DNA from: Bacillota bacterium
GTDB taxonomy: Bacteria; Bacillota; Clostridia; Lachnospirales; Lachnospiraceae
DNA length: 5,360 bases
Direction of reading: 5' to 3'
Assembly: GCA_023435505.1 (NCBI GenBank)
Contig: JAEYRR010000346.1
Coordinates: 1 to 5,360 of the forward strand
This document shows positions 1 to 5,360 of this stretch, piece by piece. Position 1 is the first letter of the stretch. Each line of letters starts with the position of its first letter. The notes under the pieces were generated by a model. That model was not told where the DNA came from, ran no database searches, and worked only from the letters and a program-made list of their open reading frames with translations. The position numbers and the translations under genes are program-made.

Positions 1-14
1 TTTTAACCATACTC

Positions 15-43
15 TTTATTTCCTCATAAAAGTATGATAAAAT
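15..43 (+). promoter_or_regulatory. Candidate extended -10 promoter of the hydrogenase operon
   Basis: TAAAAT at 38-43 matches five of six bases of TATAAT. It is preceded by TG at 35-36 in the TGn position of an extended -10 element. Seventeen bases upstream, TTTATT (15-20) is only a weak -35, which the extended -10 could offset. Transcription would begin near position 50, giving a short leader before the first ribosome-binding site. An alternative -10 reading is TATGAT at 33-38, but it has no recognisable -35. The window starts only a few bases upstream, so more distal elements cannot be seen. Confidence 0.45.
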
Positions 44-51
44 ATTAACAA
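34..51. promoter_or_regulatory. Putative Rex operator (redox-sensing repressor)
   Basis: The dyad reads ATGATAA, then AATA, then TTAACAA. The clostridial Rex consensus is TTGTTAA, N4, TTAACAA. The right half is a perfect match and the left half matches five of seven, so 12 of 14 defined positions agree with correct spacing. It lies directly over the extended -10 element, where a bound repressor would block RNA polymerase. Rex is an NADH/NAD+-responsive repressor that controls fermentation and hydrogenase genes in clostridia, which suits the operon downstream. The assignment rests on motif matching alone in AT-rich DNA. Confidence 0.5.
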
Positions 52-59
52 AATCATAT

Positions 60-65
60 AGGAGG
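60..65 (+). promoter_or_regulatory. Ribosome-binding site deciding the GTG start at 73
   Basis: A perfect AGGAGG lies seven bases before the GTG at 73. No in-frame ATG exists near the protein's N-terminus, and the first conserved cysteine is at residue 6, so this site fixes the non-ATG start. Confidence 0.85.
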
Positions 66-72
66 TGTAGTA

Positions 73-315
73 GTGGATATTACCGTGTGTATTGGGAGTT
101 CATGTCACTTAAAGGGTTCCAGAGAAATAGTAAAGAAGCTGCAGCAACTATTAGAACAAGAAGGTCTGCAGGATGAAGTGGAACTGAATGGCTCCTTTTG
201 TATAGGCCAGTGTGTAAATGGTGTTTGCGTTAAATTAGATGAAGAGATATTTTCCTTATCTCCAGAAGATACTGATAACTTTTTTAAGGAGCAAGTACTT
301 AGGAGGCTTACATAA
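73..315 (+). CDS. (2Fe-2S) ferredoxin-like protein, thioredoxin-fold (NuoE/HndA-type)
   Basis: This 80-aa protein has the cysteine pattern of thioredoxin-fold [2Fe-2S] ferredoxins and the C-terminal half of NuoE/HndA: C6-x4-C11 near the N-terminus and C43-x3-C47 in the segment FCIGQC. These four should bind one [2Fe-2S] cluster; a further cysteine, C52, follows. It corresponds to the Fe-S domain alone, without the N-terminal helical part of a full NuoE subunit. It starts with GTG behind a perfect AGGAGG, and its stop shares one base with the next start (TAATG), so it is translationally coupled to the sensory hydrogenase. The likely role is a cytoplasmic electron carrier to or from one of the hydrogenases; this is inferred from position. 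It probably corresponds to the first gene of hfs-type clusters, but I am not certain of that equivalence. Confidence 0.88.
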   Translation: MDITVCIGSSCHLKGSREIVKKLQQLLEQEGLQDEVELNGSFCIGQCVNGVCVKLDEEIFSLSPEDTDNFFKEQVLRRLT

Positions 316-2084
316 TGAAGGTAATCGGCTTTAAAGAAGCGCAGTGTAAGAATTGCTATAAATGCGTTAGAATCTGCGAAGTAAAAGCGATTGTCGTTAA
401 AGATCAACAAGCGCAGATTCTCGATGATAAATGCATTTTATGCGGTCATTGTCTGGACGCTTGTCCACAAAATGCCAAAACCCTAATTAGTGATTTAGCT
501 AGGGTAAAAGAGTACATAAAAAATGGTGAGAAAGTAATCATCTCCCTGGCACCTTCCTATCTTGGAATCATGCATTATAAGAAGGCCGGCCAGGTAGTCA
601 ATGCATTAAAGAAACTAGGCTTCTATCAGGTCCGGGAGACCTCTGAAGGGGCTGCTTTTGTGACCCAGGAATACCAGAAGCTTTTAAAAGAAGGAACCAT
701 GCGTAACATCATTACCACCTGTTGCCCAAGTGCCAATGATCTCATTGAGATTTATTTCCCTAGTCTGACTAGGTTTATGGCACCGGTGGTTTCACCAATG
801 GTAGCCCACGGAAAACTGATTAAAGAAGAATTGGGCCCTGACGTTAAGGTGGTATTTCTTGGCCCTTGTATTGCCAAGAAGCGAGAAGCTTTATCCGATG
901 CAAGGACAGCAGGAGCAGTGGACGCAGTCATTAACTTTACTGAGCTAGAGGACTGGCTTACAGAAGAGGGCATCAATACAAATAGCTTGGAAGAGATGCC
1001 TTTAGACAACCCAAATCCTGAGGTAAACCGTCTATATCCGATTACTAGCGGCGTTATATCCTCAGTGGTGGCATCCGGCGATGACGACCACTATCACAAG
1101 TTTTATGTCCATGGCATGAATAACTGTATGGAACTCTTAAGGAGCATGGAAAAAGGGGAAATCAGCGACAGCTTTATCGAGCTCAATGTATGTAACGGAG
1201 GCTGTATCAAAGGTCCGGCTGTAGATACCTCAGGTATCTCTAGGTTTAAAGTAAAGCTGGAGATGGAGGAAAGTATTCCTAAAAACCCTGTGGAGGAGAA
1301 AGAGTATTTCTCTCATGAGTGTCTGAATCTTCATAAACAGTTCCTACCTCGTAAAAATGAGGATAAGATCCCAACAGATGCCCAGATACGAGAAATTCTA
1401 AAGAAAATAGGTAAGGTAGATGCTTCTCATGAACTCAACTGTGGCGCCTGTGGCTATGGCTCCTGCAGGGAGAAGGCCATTGCCGTATACCAGGGGAAGG
1501 CAGAGCTTAGCATGTGTATTCCGTATATGCATGACAAGGCAAGCTCCATGGCCAATTTGGTACTGGATACTACTCCGAATGCCATTATTGTTGTAGATTC
1601 TGAGATGAAGATTATGGAATATAATCTGGCAGCAGAGCAGTATTTTCATGTACCGCCAGCAGAAGCCAAGCAAAAATACCTTTATGAGATCATCGATCAC
1701 AGCAATTTTGAATATGTCCTTCATACCCACAATTCCCTGTTAGGCAAGAAGGTTACATATGAAGAATATGGGTTAACTACCCTTCAAAATATTGTCTATG
1801 TAGCGGAACAGGACAGCGTCCTTGGTATCATGTTGGACATCACCTTAGAGGAGGAGAAGGAAAAGAAGGCCTATGAGATAAAGATGGAAACCATCGAGAT
1901 GGCCCAAAAGGTTATTGATAAGCAGATGATGGTTGCTCAGGAGATAGCCGGACTCTTAGGGGAGACGACGGCAGAGACCAAGGTTACCCTAACTAAACTT
2001 CGCGATACCATTTTAAACGATGGAAAAGTAGAGGAAGAGAAAAAACAACCAATAATTCTAAAGGGCACAAAGCCAGAAGAATAA
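315..2084 (+). CDS. Putative sensory [FeFe]-hydrogenase, group C (HydS-like), with PAS domain
   Basis: The 589-aa cytoplasmic protein has four parts. Residues 1-55 are a two-[4Fe-4S] ferredoxin domain (C11, C14, C17, C21 and C40, C43, C46, C50). Residues 75-345 are the H-cluster domain. Its L1 motif is TTCCPS (C136, C137), its L2 motif GPCIAKKRE (C185, K188, E191) and its L3 motif ELNVCNGGCIKG (C293, C297). By family comparison C137, C185, C293 and C297 anchor the H-cluster, and C136 matches the proton-relay cysteine. Residues 370-405 are an extra Fe-S domain, CGACGYGSC plus C401. A PAS domain follows at about 410-510, then a helical, coiled-coil-like tail. This is the layout of HydS proteins, thought to sense H2 or redox state rather than turn over rapidly. 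The methionines flanking the H-cluster in group A enzymes are replaced (G183, N291). AGGAGG lies eight bases before the ATG, inside the upstream gene. The phosphatase downstream points to subgroup C3. Confidence 0.93.
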   Translation: MKVIGFKEAQCKNCYKCVRICEVKAIVVKDQQAQILDDKCILCGHCLDACPQNAKTLISDLARVKEYIKNGEKVIISLAPSYLGIMHYKKAGQVVNALKKLGFYQVRETSEGAAFVTQEYQKLLKEGTMRNIITTCCPSANDLIEIYFPSLTRFMAPVVSPMVAHGKLIKEELGPDVKVVFLGPCIAKKREALSDARTAGAVDAVINFTELEDWLTEEGINTNSLEEMPLDNPNPEVNRLYPITSGVISSVVASGDDDHYHKFYVHGMNNCMELLRSMEKGEISDSFIELNVCNGGCIKGPAVDTSGISRFKVKLEMEESIPKNPVEEKEYFSHECLNLHKQFLPRKNEDKIPTDAQIREILKKIGKVDASHELNCGACGYGSCREKAIAVYQGKAELSMCIPYMHDKASSMANLVLDTTPNAIIVVDSEMKIMEYNLAAEQYFHVPPAEAKQKYLYEIIDHSNFEYVLHTHNSLLGKKVTYEEYGLTTLQNIVYVAEQDSVLGIMLDITLEEEKEKKAYEIKMETIEMAQKVIDKQMMVAQEIAGLLGETTAETKVTLTKLRDTILNDGKVEEEKKQPIILKGTKPEE

Positions 2085-2111
2085 TGACAACAAGAAAATA
2101 CAATAGATGGC

Positions 2112-2130
2112 TGGAAAGGTTGGTTTTCCA
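2112..2130 (+). promoter_or_regulatory. Small hairpin over the ribosome-binding site of the phosphatase gene
   Basis: TGGAAA (2112-2117) can pair with TTTCCA (2125-2130) around a seven-base loop. The stem includes the only Shine-Dalgarno-like sequence, GGAAAGG (2113-2119), and the first base of the ATG at 2130. It could lower or tune translation of the phosphatase relative to the two hydrogenases, which have strong, open ribosome-binding sites. A six-base-pair AT-rich stem is marginal and may be chance. Confidence 0.25.
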
Positions 2131-3302
2131 TGGGAGTTAATGTAGAGATATCGTATAAAAGTTTAAATAAACATAATGAAGAGCTGTGTGGTGACAAAGT
2201 AGAGATCCTTAAGACTAAGGATTCTGATATTCTTATTCTGACGGATGGAATGGGAAGTGGCGTGAAAGCCAACATTCTGGCTACCCTTACCGGTAAGATT
2301 CTAGGCACCATGCTGGTCAATGGGGCTTCTCTTGACGATTGCGTAGAGACCATCGCCTTGACACTGCCAGTCTGTAAGGTACGTCAAGTAGCCTATTCCA
2401 CCTTCAGTATCCTTCAGATTTTCCACTCTGGAGAGGCTTATCTTGTGGAGTTTGACAACCCTAGCTGCATCTGTCTTAGAGATGGGAATATGTTAAACCT
2501 TGACTACAAGGAACGGGTGATTCGGGATAAAAATATCAGAGAATACCGATTCCAAGTAAAGCTAGGCGACTATTTTATCCTTCTCAGTGATGGTGTGATT
2601 CATGCCGGAGTAGGGAAAATTCTTAATTTCGGTTGGGACTGGATCAATGTTGCGGAGTATGCCAAGGCCTCTTTAAAGACCGCCTTCACCGCAAACCGTT
2701 TGGCCAACACGTTATCTAAGGCCTGTGATGACCTATACATGCAGTCTCCTGGAGATGACACCACCATTGCTGTGGCAAAGATTATTGATAAGAGGGTGGT
2801 GCACATTTTTACAGGCCCACCTACGAGAAAAGAGGATGACACCAGAGTAGTTCTGGACTTTATGGAAGGGGACGCCACCACAATTGTATGTGGGGGAACC
2901 TCTGCCAATATAGTAGCTAGAGAGATGAAGAGAAAGATCGTCACCAGTTTGGATTATGTCGACCCCCACATCCCACCAATCGCTTACATAGAGGGAATCG
3001 ACCTAGTGACAGAAGGTGTGCTGACGTTAACAAGAACCCTTTCTTTATTAAAACAGTATGCTAGAGGAGATGTGGATGAGAACTTTTTTACTGCCCTAGA
3101 TGAGAAAAATGGGGCAGCTATGGTAGCAAAAGTACTGATAGAAAACTGTACAGACCTACATATGTATGTGGGAAAGGCGATTAATGTGGCCCATCAGAAC
3201 CCTGAACTACCTTTTGATTTAAGTATACGTATGAATCTGGTGCAGCAGATTCAGGATGTTGTAAAGACAATGGGTAAGGAGGTTGCCATTTCTTATTACT
3301 AG
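2130..3302 (+). CDS. SpoIIE/PP2C-type serine/threonine phosphatase with extra C-terminal domain
   Basis: Residues 1-220 of this 390-aa protein form a PP2C-like phosphatase of the SpoIIE class. Expected metal ligands are visible: D22 in CGDKVE, D39 in LTDGMGSG, D154 in LLSDGV, and D209-D210 in SPGDDTT. Residues 225-390 form a second domain that I cannot assign; it contains the glycine-rich stretch CGGTSANIVARE (254-265). There are no membrane segments, so it should be cytoplasmic. Phosphatases of this class usually remove phosphate from serine or threonine of regulatory partners such as anti-anti-sigma factors; no such partner is encoded here. Its place between two hydrogenase genes, 45 bases after the PAS-hydrogenase, marks the group C3 arrangement and suggests it transmits the hydrogenase signal. 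The ATG at 2130 is the only plausible start: a TGA lies in frame at 2085 with no start codon in good context between. Its ribosome-binding site is weaker than its neighbours'. Confidence 0.9.
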   Translation: MGVNVEISYKSLNKHNEELCGDKVEILKTKDSDILILTDGMGSGVKANILATLTGKILGTMLVNGASLDDCVETIALTLPVCKVRQVAYSTFSILQIFHSGEAYLVEFDNPSCICLRDGNMLNLDYKERVIRDKNIREYRFQVKLGDYFILLSDGVIHAGVGKILNFGWDWINVAEYAKASLKTAFTANRLANTLSKACDDLYMQSPGDDTTIAVAKIIDKRVVHIFTGPPTRKEDDTRVVLDFMEGDATTIVCGGTSANIVAREMKRKIVTSLDYVDPHIPPIAYIEGIDLVTEGVLTLTRTLSLLKQYARGDVDENFFTALDEKNGAAMVAKVLIENCTDLHMYVGKAINVAHQNPELPFDLSIRMNLVQQIQDVVKTMGKEVAISYY

Positions 3303-3367
3303 GCAATCTACTTACATTTGATATACCTGACGACGAAAATCGTTAATAGAAAAATGGAGGATTTACC

Positions 3368-4822
3368 ATGCTTGATGAGAATGCTAGACTTGGAAGTATA
3401 AAACATGAAGTGCTCTATTCCGTTGCAAAGGCAGCCTTTCATGGAAACTTGGAGGAGAGAAGAGAACAGATCCCATATAAGATGATTCCTGGCCCACAGG
3501 CTAGATTTCGTTGCTGTATCTATAAGGAAAGAGAGATAATCAGACAGAGGGTACGTCTGGCAGAGGGCTTGTCTCCTCAACCAGACAAGGATAATAAGAA
3601 CATCGTACAGATTATCAATTCAGCCTGCGAAGGATGTCCGATTACCCGTTTTACCGTAACAGACAACTGCCAGAAATGTGTCAGCAAGCGCTGCCAGGAG
3701 TCTTGTAATTTTGGAGCCATTACAATGACAAAGGACCGAGCTTACATAGACCCAGAACACTGCAAGGAGTGCGGGAAATGTTCTCAGGCCTGCCCATACA
3801 ATGCTATCGCTGATCTGATGCGACCATGCAAGAGAAGCTGTCCAGTAGATGCTATCTCCATGGACGAGAACAACATTGTAGTGATTGATGAAGATAAATG
3901 TATCCAGTGCGGCGCCTGCATCAAGGACTGCCCATTTGGAGCTATCTCCGACCGCTCCTTTATGGTAGATGTCATTAAGTATCTTCTAAGTGGGCATTCG
4001 GTGTATGCTTGCGTAGCTCCCGCCATTGAAGGCCAGTTTGGAAAGGATGCTTCCATCGGCGTACTGAGAGAGGCAGTAAAAGCTCTAGGCTTTAAGGATA
4101 TGTACGAGGTTGCCCTAGGTGGTGATATCGTAGCAAAAAGTGAGGCAGAAGAATGGTTAGAGGCCTATGCAGAAGGGAAGAAGATGACCACTTCCTGTTG
4201 CCCTGCCTTTGTCAATATGATCAAAAAGCATTACCCACAGCTAATTGGGAATATGTCTACCACAGTATCTCCGATGACAGCTACTGCAAGACTGATTAAA
4301 GCCCAGGACCCAGAAGCAATTGTGGTATTTATAGGACCATGTATTGCCAAAAAGGGTGAGGTTTTAGATAGCGTTGCTCAGGACAGTGCGGATTATGCCC
4401 TGACCTTTGAAGAGTTGGATGCCATGTTCCGTGCCATGAAGATTGACTTGGCAGATTACCAAGGCAAAATGCAGCAAGCCAGCATCTTTGGCAAACGTTT
4501 CTCTCAGTCAGGTGGTGTTACGAAAGCAGTAATCGAAGCGATGGAGGAAATGGGACAGGCTTCGGATGCTTCTGTTTGTCAGGCAAATGGAGCAGCAGAA
4601 TGCAAAAAAGCCTTGATGTTATTAAAGCTTGGACGACTGCCGGAAGACTTTATGGAAGGAATGGTCTGTGAAGGAGGCTGTATGAATGGCCCTGGCAATG
4701 TACAAAGAGGACCAATGTCGAAAAAAGATAGAGAGACCCTTTTATCTCAGGCTGATAATAGAGGAATTGAGGATGCTCTGAAAGTTTATGAGGATGTGAA
4801 GATCTCCACTCATAGGAGATAA
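3368..4822 (+). CDS. [FeFe]-hydrogenase, group B (B1/B3 type)
   Basis: This 484-aa protein should interconvert protons and H2 using ferredoxin-type electrons. The N-terminal ~85 residues carry no motif I recognise. Residues 87-188 are a ferredoxin-like region with 16 cysteines, including CQKCVSKRCQESC (101-113), CKECGKCSQAC (132-142), C154/C158 and CIQCGACIKDC (178-188). The H-cluster domain spans about 210-450: L1 is TTSCCPA (C277, C278), L2 is GPCIAKKGE (C325, K328, E331) and L3 is EGMVCEGGCMNG (C434, C438). C277 matches the proton-relay cysteine, and the methionine two residues before the third ligand is kept (M432), so activity is plausible. The second methionine position, before the L2 PC, is glycine (G323). 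The layout fits TIGR04105-type group B1/B3 enzymes, common in clostridia but little studied biochemically. GGAGG (3356-3360) sits seven bases before the ATG. It follows the phosphatase gene by 65 bases with no terminator between, so it is probably the last gene of the operon. Confidence 0.93.
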   Translation: MLDENARLGSIKHEVLYSVAKAAFHGNLEERREQIPYKMIPGPQARFRCCIYKEREIIRQRVRLAEGLSPQPDKDNKNIVQIINSACEGCPITRFTVTDNCQKCVSKRCQESCNFGAITMTKDRAYIDPEHCKECGKCSQACPYNAIADLMRPCKRSCPVDAISMDENNIVVIDEDKCIQCGACIKDCPFGAISDRSFMVDVIKYLLSGHSVYACVAPAIEGQFGKDASIGVLREAVKALGFKDMYEVALGGDIVAKSEAEEWLEAYAEGKKMTTSCCPAFVNMIKKHYPQLIGNMSTTVSPMTATARLIKAQDPEAIVVFIGPCIAKKGEVLDSVAQDSADYALTFEELDAMFRAMKIDLADYQGKMQQASIFGKRFSQSGGVTKAVIEAMEEMGQASDASVCQANGAAECKKALMLLKLGRLPEDFMEGMVCEGGCMNGPGNVQRGPMSKKDRETLLSQADNRGIEDALKVYEDVKISTHRR

Positions 4823-4840
4823 AAATAGAATTGCATATTA

Positions 4841-4897
4841 ATATTGAAGAAAACTGAGAAATCTGTAGAAATAATTTCTCAGTTTTCTCTTTAATAT
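4841..4897. terminator. Long hairpin terminator after the hydrogenase operon
   Basis: The core is a perfect 15-bp stem: 4848-4862 pairs with 4874-4888 around an 11-base loop. An alternative fold with a two-base bulge (4886-4887) adds ten pairs, 4841-4850 with 4888-4897, including one G-U wobble. Pyrimidine-rich TTTTCTCTTT forms the 3' side. The stem is unusually AT-rich for an intrinsic terminator and the T-run is interrupted by C, but its position 18 bases after the stop and before a new promoter supports a terminator. The near-symmetry means it could also stop transcripts from the other strand. Confidence 0.75.
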
Positions 4898-4902
4898 CGA
4901 GC

Positions 4903-4926
4903 TTCCAAATATTGACATATTTGGAA
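4903..4926. promoter_or_regulatory. Perfect inverted repeat over a -35 box, candidate operator
   Basis: Left arm TTCCAAATAT (4903-4912) and right arm ATATTTGGAA (4917-4926) are perfect reverse complements around TGAC. The -35 hexamer TTGACA (4912-4917) lies at the exact centre. A dimeric regulator bound here would be expected to block RNA polymerase. The repeat is separate from the terminator hairpin upstream, and no T-run follows it. I do not recognise the binding motif. Confidence 0.65.
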
Positions 4927-4940
4927 AATGATGGTATTCT
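4912..4940 (+). promoter_or_regulatory. Sigma-A-type promoter for the PHP-like gene
   Basis: A perfect TTGACA (4912-4917), a 17-bp spacer and TATTCT (4935-4940) form a near-consensus promoter. TG at 4932-4933 adds an extended -10. Transcription would start near 4947, leaving a leader of about 38 bases before the ATG at 4985. Confidence 0.8.
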
Positions 4941-4970
4941 ATACAAGCGAGTCAGTCATATAAAAGAAAA

Positions 4971-4977
4971 AGAGGGG
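4971..4977 (+). promoter_or_regulatory. Ribosome-binding site deciding the start at 4985
   Basis: AGAGGGG lies seven bases before the ATG at 4985. The competing in-frame ATG at 5003 would align better with the usual family N-terminus (MD-x-x-x-HILP), but only AGGA three bases upstream precedes it. The upstream start is therefore preferred. Confidence 0.65.
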
Positions 4978-4984
4978 AATACGT

Positions 4985-5360
4985 ATGGGAAATACAGGAT
5001 ATATGGATTTTTATACACATATACTTCCATTAGAGGATCGTCCAGTAGAGATGGAGACAACGAATAAGCTACTACTTATGGCCTATCAGCAGGGGGTTCG
5101 AACTATTCTGGCAACTCCTTATAATTATCCAGGAGGAACTACTCAGGACAATGAGAAAGTACTTTCCATATGTAAGAAAGTGGATGAAGAGGCAAAGAAT
5201 ATAGATCAGGAATTTCAAGTTCTTCCGGGGAATGCAGTTCTTTATAGAAAAAGCATTGCATCAGAGGTAGAAGCCGGGAATATACTGACTCTAGCTGGTA
5301 GCCGGTATCTTTTAGTTGAATATCTTCCAGAGGATTCATTTTACCATATTAATGATGGAT
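4985..5360 (+). CDS. CpsB/CapC-like PHP-fold protein with degenerate active site, partial
   Basis: The first 125 residues are present and the gene runs off the window end. The pattern follows the PHP-domain tyrosine phosphatases of capsule loci (CpsB/CapC/YwqE). Residues 8-15 read DFYTHILP where the family has D-x-H-x-HILP. Residues 41-48 read ILATPYNY where the family has ATPHH or similar. PGNAVLY (81-87) stands where a metal-binding glutamate is expected (G-x-E), and LVEYLP (110-115) matches the later LLE-F/Y segment. Thus H12 and E112 remain, but the first histidine is Y10, the histidine after ATP is Y46/N47, and the glutamate is A84. The protein may be catalytically dead or regulatory. 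Intact members are manganese-dependent and dephosphorylate the tyrosine kinase that controls exopolysaccharide assembly. It has its own promoter and operator after a terminator, so it likely begins a new unit, perhaps a polysaccharide locus. The missing C-terminus limits the call. Confidence 0.7.
   Translation, partial: MGNTGYMDFYTHILPLEDRPVEMETTNKLLLMAYQQGVRTILATPYNYPGGTTQDNEKVLSICKKVDEEAKNIDQEFQVLPGNAVLYRKSIASEVEAGNILTLAGSRYLLVEYLPEDSFYHINDG

Noticed and set aside
105..410. Minus-strand open frame opposite the ferredoxin gene
   Set aside because: It overlaps two genes with clear cysteine motifs and strong ribosome-binding sites; its sequence is low-complexity and serine-rich, as expected of a shadow frame.
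1937..2353. Minus-strand open frame spanning the hydrogenase-phosphatase junction
   Set aside because: It is antisense to two well-supported genes, shows no recognisable motif, and the coding pattern is explained by the plus strand.
3333..3343. Short hairpin ACGA-AAA-TCGT between the phosphatase and group B hydrogenase genes
   Set aside because: A four-base-pair stem with a three-base loop and no T-run is too weak to be a terminator or regulator.
4835..4844. Palindrome ATATTAATAT after the operon
   Set aside because: It is a short AT-only palindrome, expected by chance in AT-rich intergenic DNA, and partly belongs to the extended terminator fold.
5139..5339. Minus-strand open frame opposite the PHP-like gene
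   Set aside because: It lies wholly antisense to a gene with a good ribosome-binding site, promoter and family resemblance, and its translation resembles nothing known.
1..5360. CRISPR array, tRNA, rRNA or insertion sequence
   Set aside because: No regularly spaced repeats, RNA gene signatures, transposase motifs or terminal inverted repeats were seen; almost all of the window is coding.

Overview
The window looks like chromosomal DNA of an anaerobic, fermentative low-GC Gram-positive of the class Clostridia; the style of the genes suggests Lachnospiraceae or a close relative. The evidence is strong AGGAGG-type ribosome-binding sites, a GTG start, two oxygen-sensitive [FeFe]-hydrogenase proteins, a SpoIIE-type phosphatase, and a promoter close to the sigma-A consensus. 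The taxonomic call is inference.

Positions 1-72 are a short upstream region. It holds an extended -10 promoter overlapped by a dyad (34-51) that resembles the Clostridium Rex operator. Positions 73-4822 are a tight four-gene plus-strand operon: (i) an 80-aa thioredoxin-fold [2Fe-2S] ferredoxin-like protein; (ii) a 589-aa group C [FeFe]-hydrogenase with an extra Fe-S domain and a PAS domain, of the putative sensory HydS type; (iii) a 390-aa SpoIIE/PP2C-type serine/threonine phosphatase with an extra C-terminal domain; (iv) a 484-aa group B [FeFe]-hydrogenase with a cysteine-rich ferredoxin-like N-terminus. A long hairpin (4841-4897) ends the operon. The gene order matches the group C3 'hydrogenase plus phosphatase' arrangement and, as far as I recall, the hfsABCD cluster of Thermoanaerobacterium saccharolyticum.

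Positions 4898-4984 hold a new promoter (TTGACA, 17 bp, TATTCT, with an extended -10 TG). A perfect inverted repeat, two 10-bp arms around a 4-bp centre, covers its -35 box. It drives a gene starting at 4985 that is cut off by the window end. The product resembles the PHP-fold CpsB/CapC tyrosine phosphatases of capsule loci, but several expected metal ligands are replaced.

Working model (inference): the PAS-linked hydrogenase senses H2 or the redox state of the ferredoxin pool, with the small [2Fe-2S] protein as electron partner. It would signal through the phosphatase, and the group B hydrogenase would be the co-expressed catalytic enzyme. Rex control would tie the operon to the NADH/NAD+ ratio. 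No kinase, phosphatase substrate or HydEFG maturase is visible here, so the output of the pathway is open.
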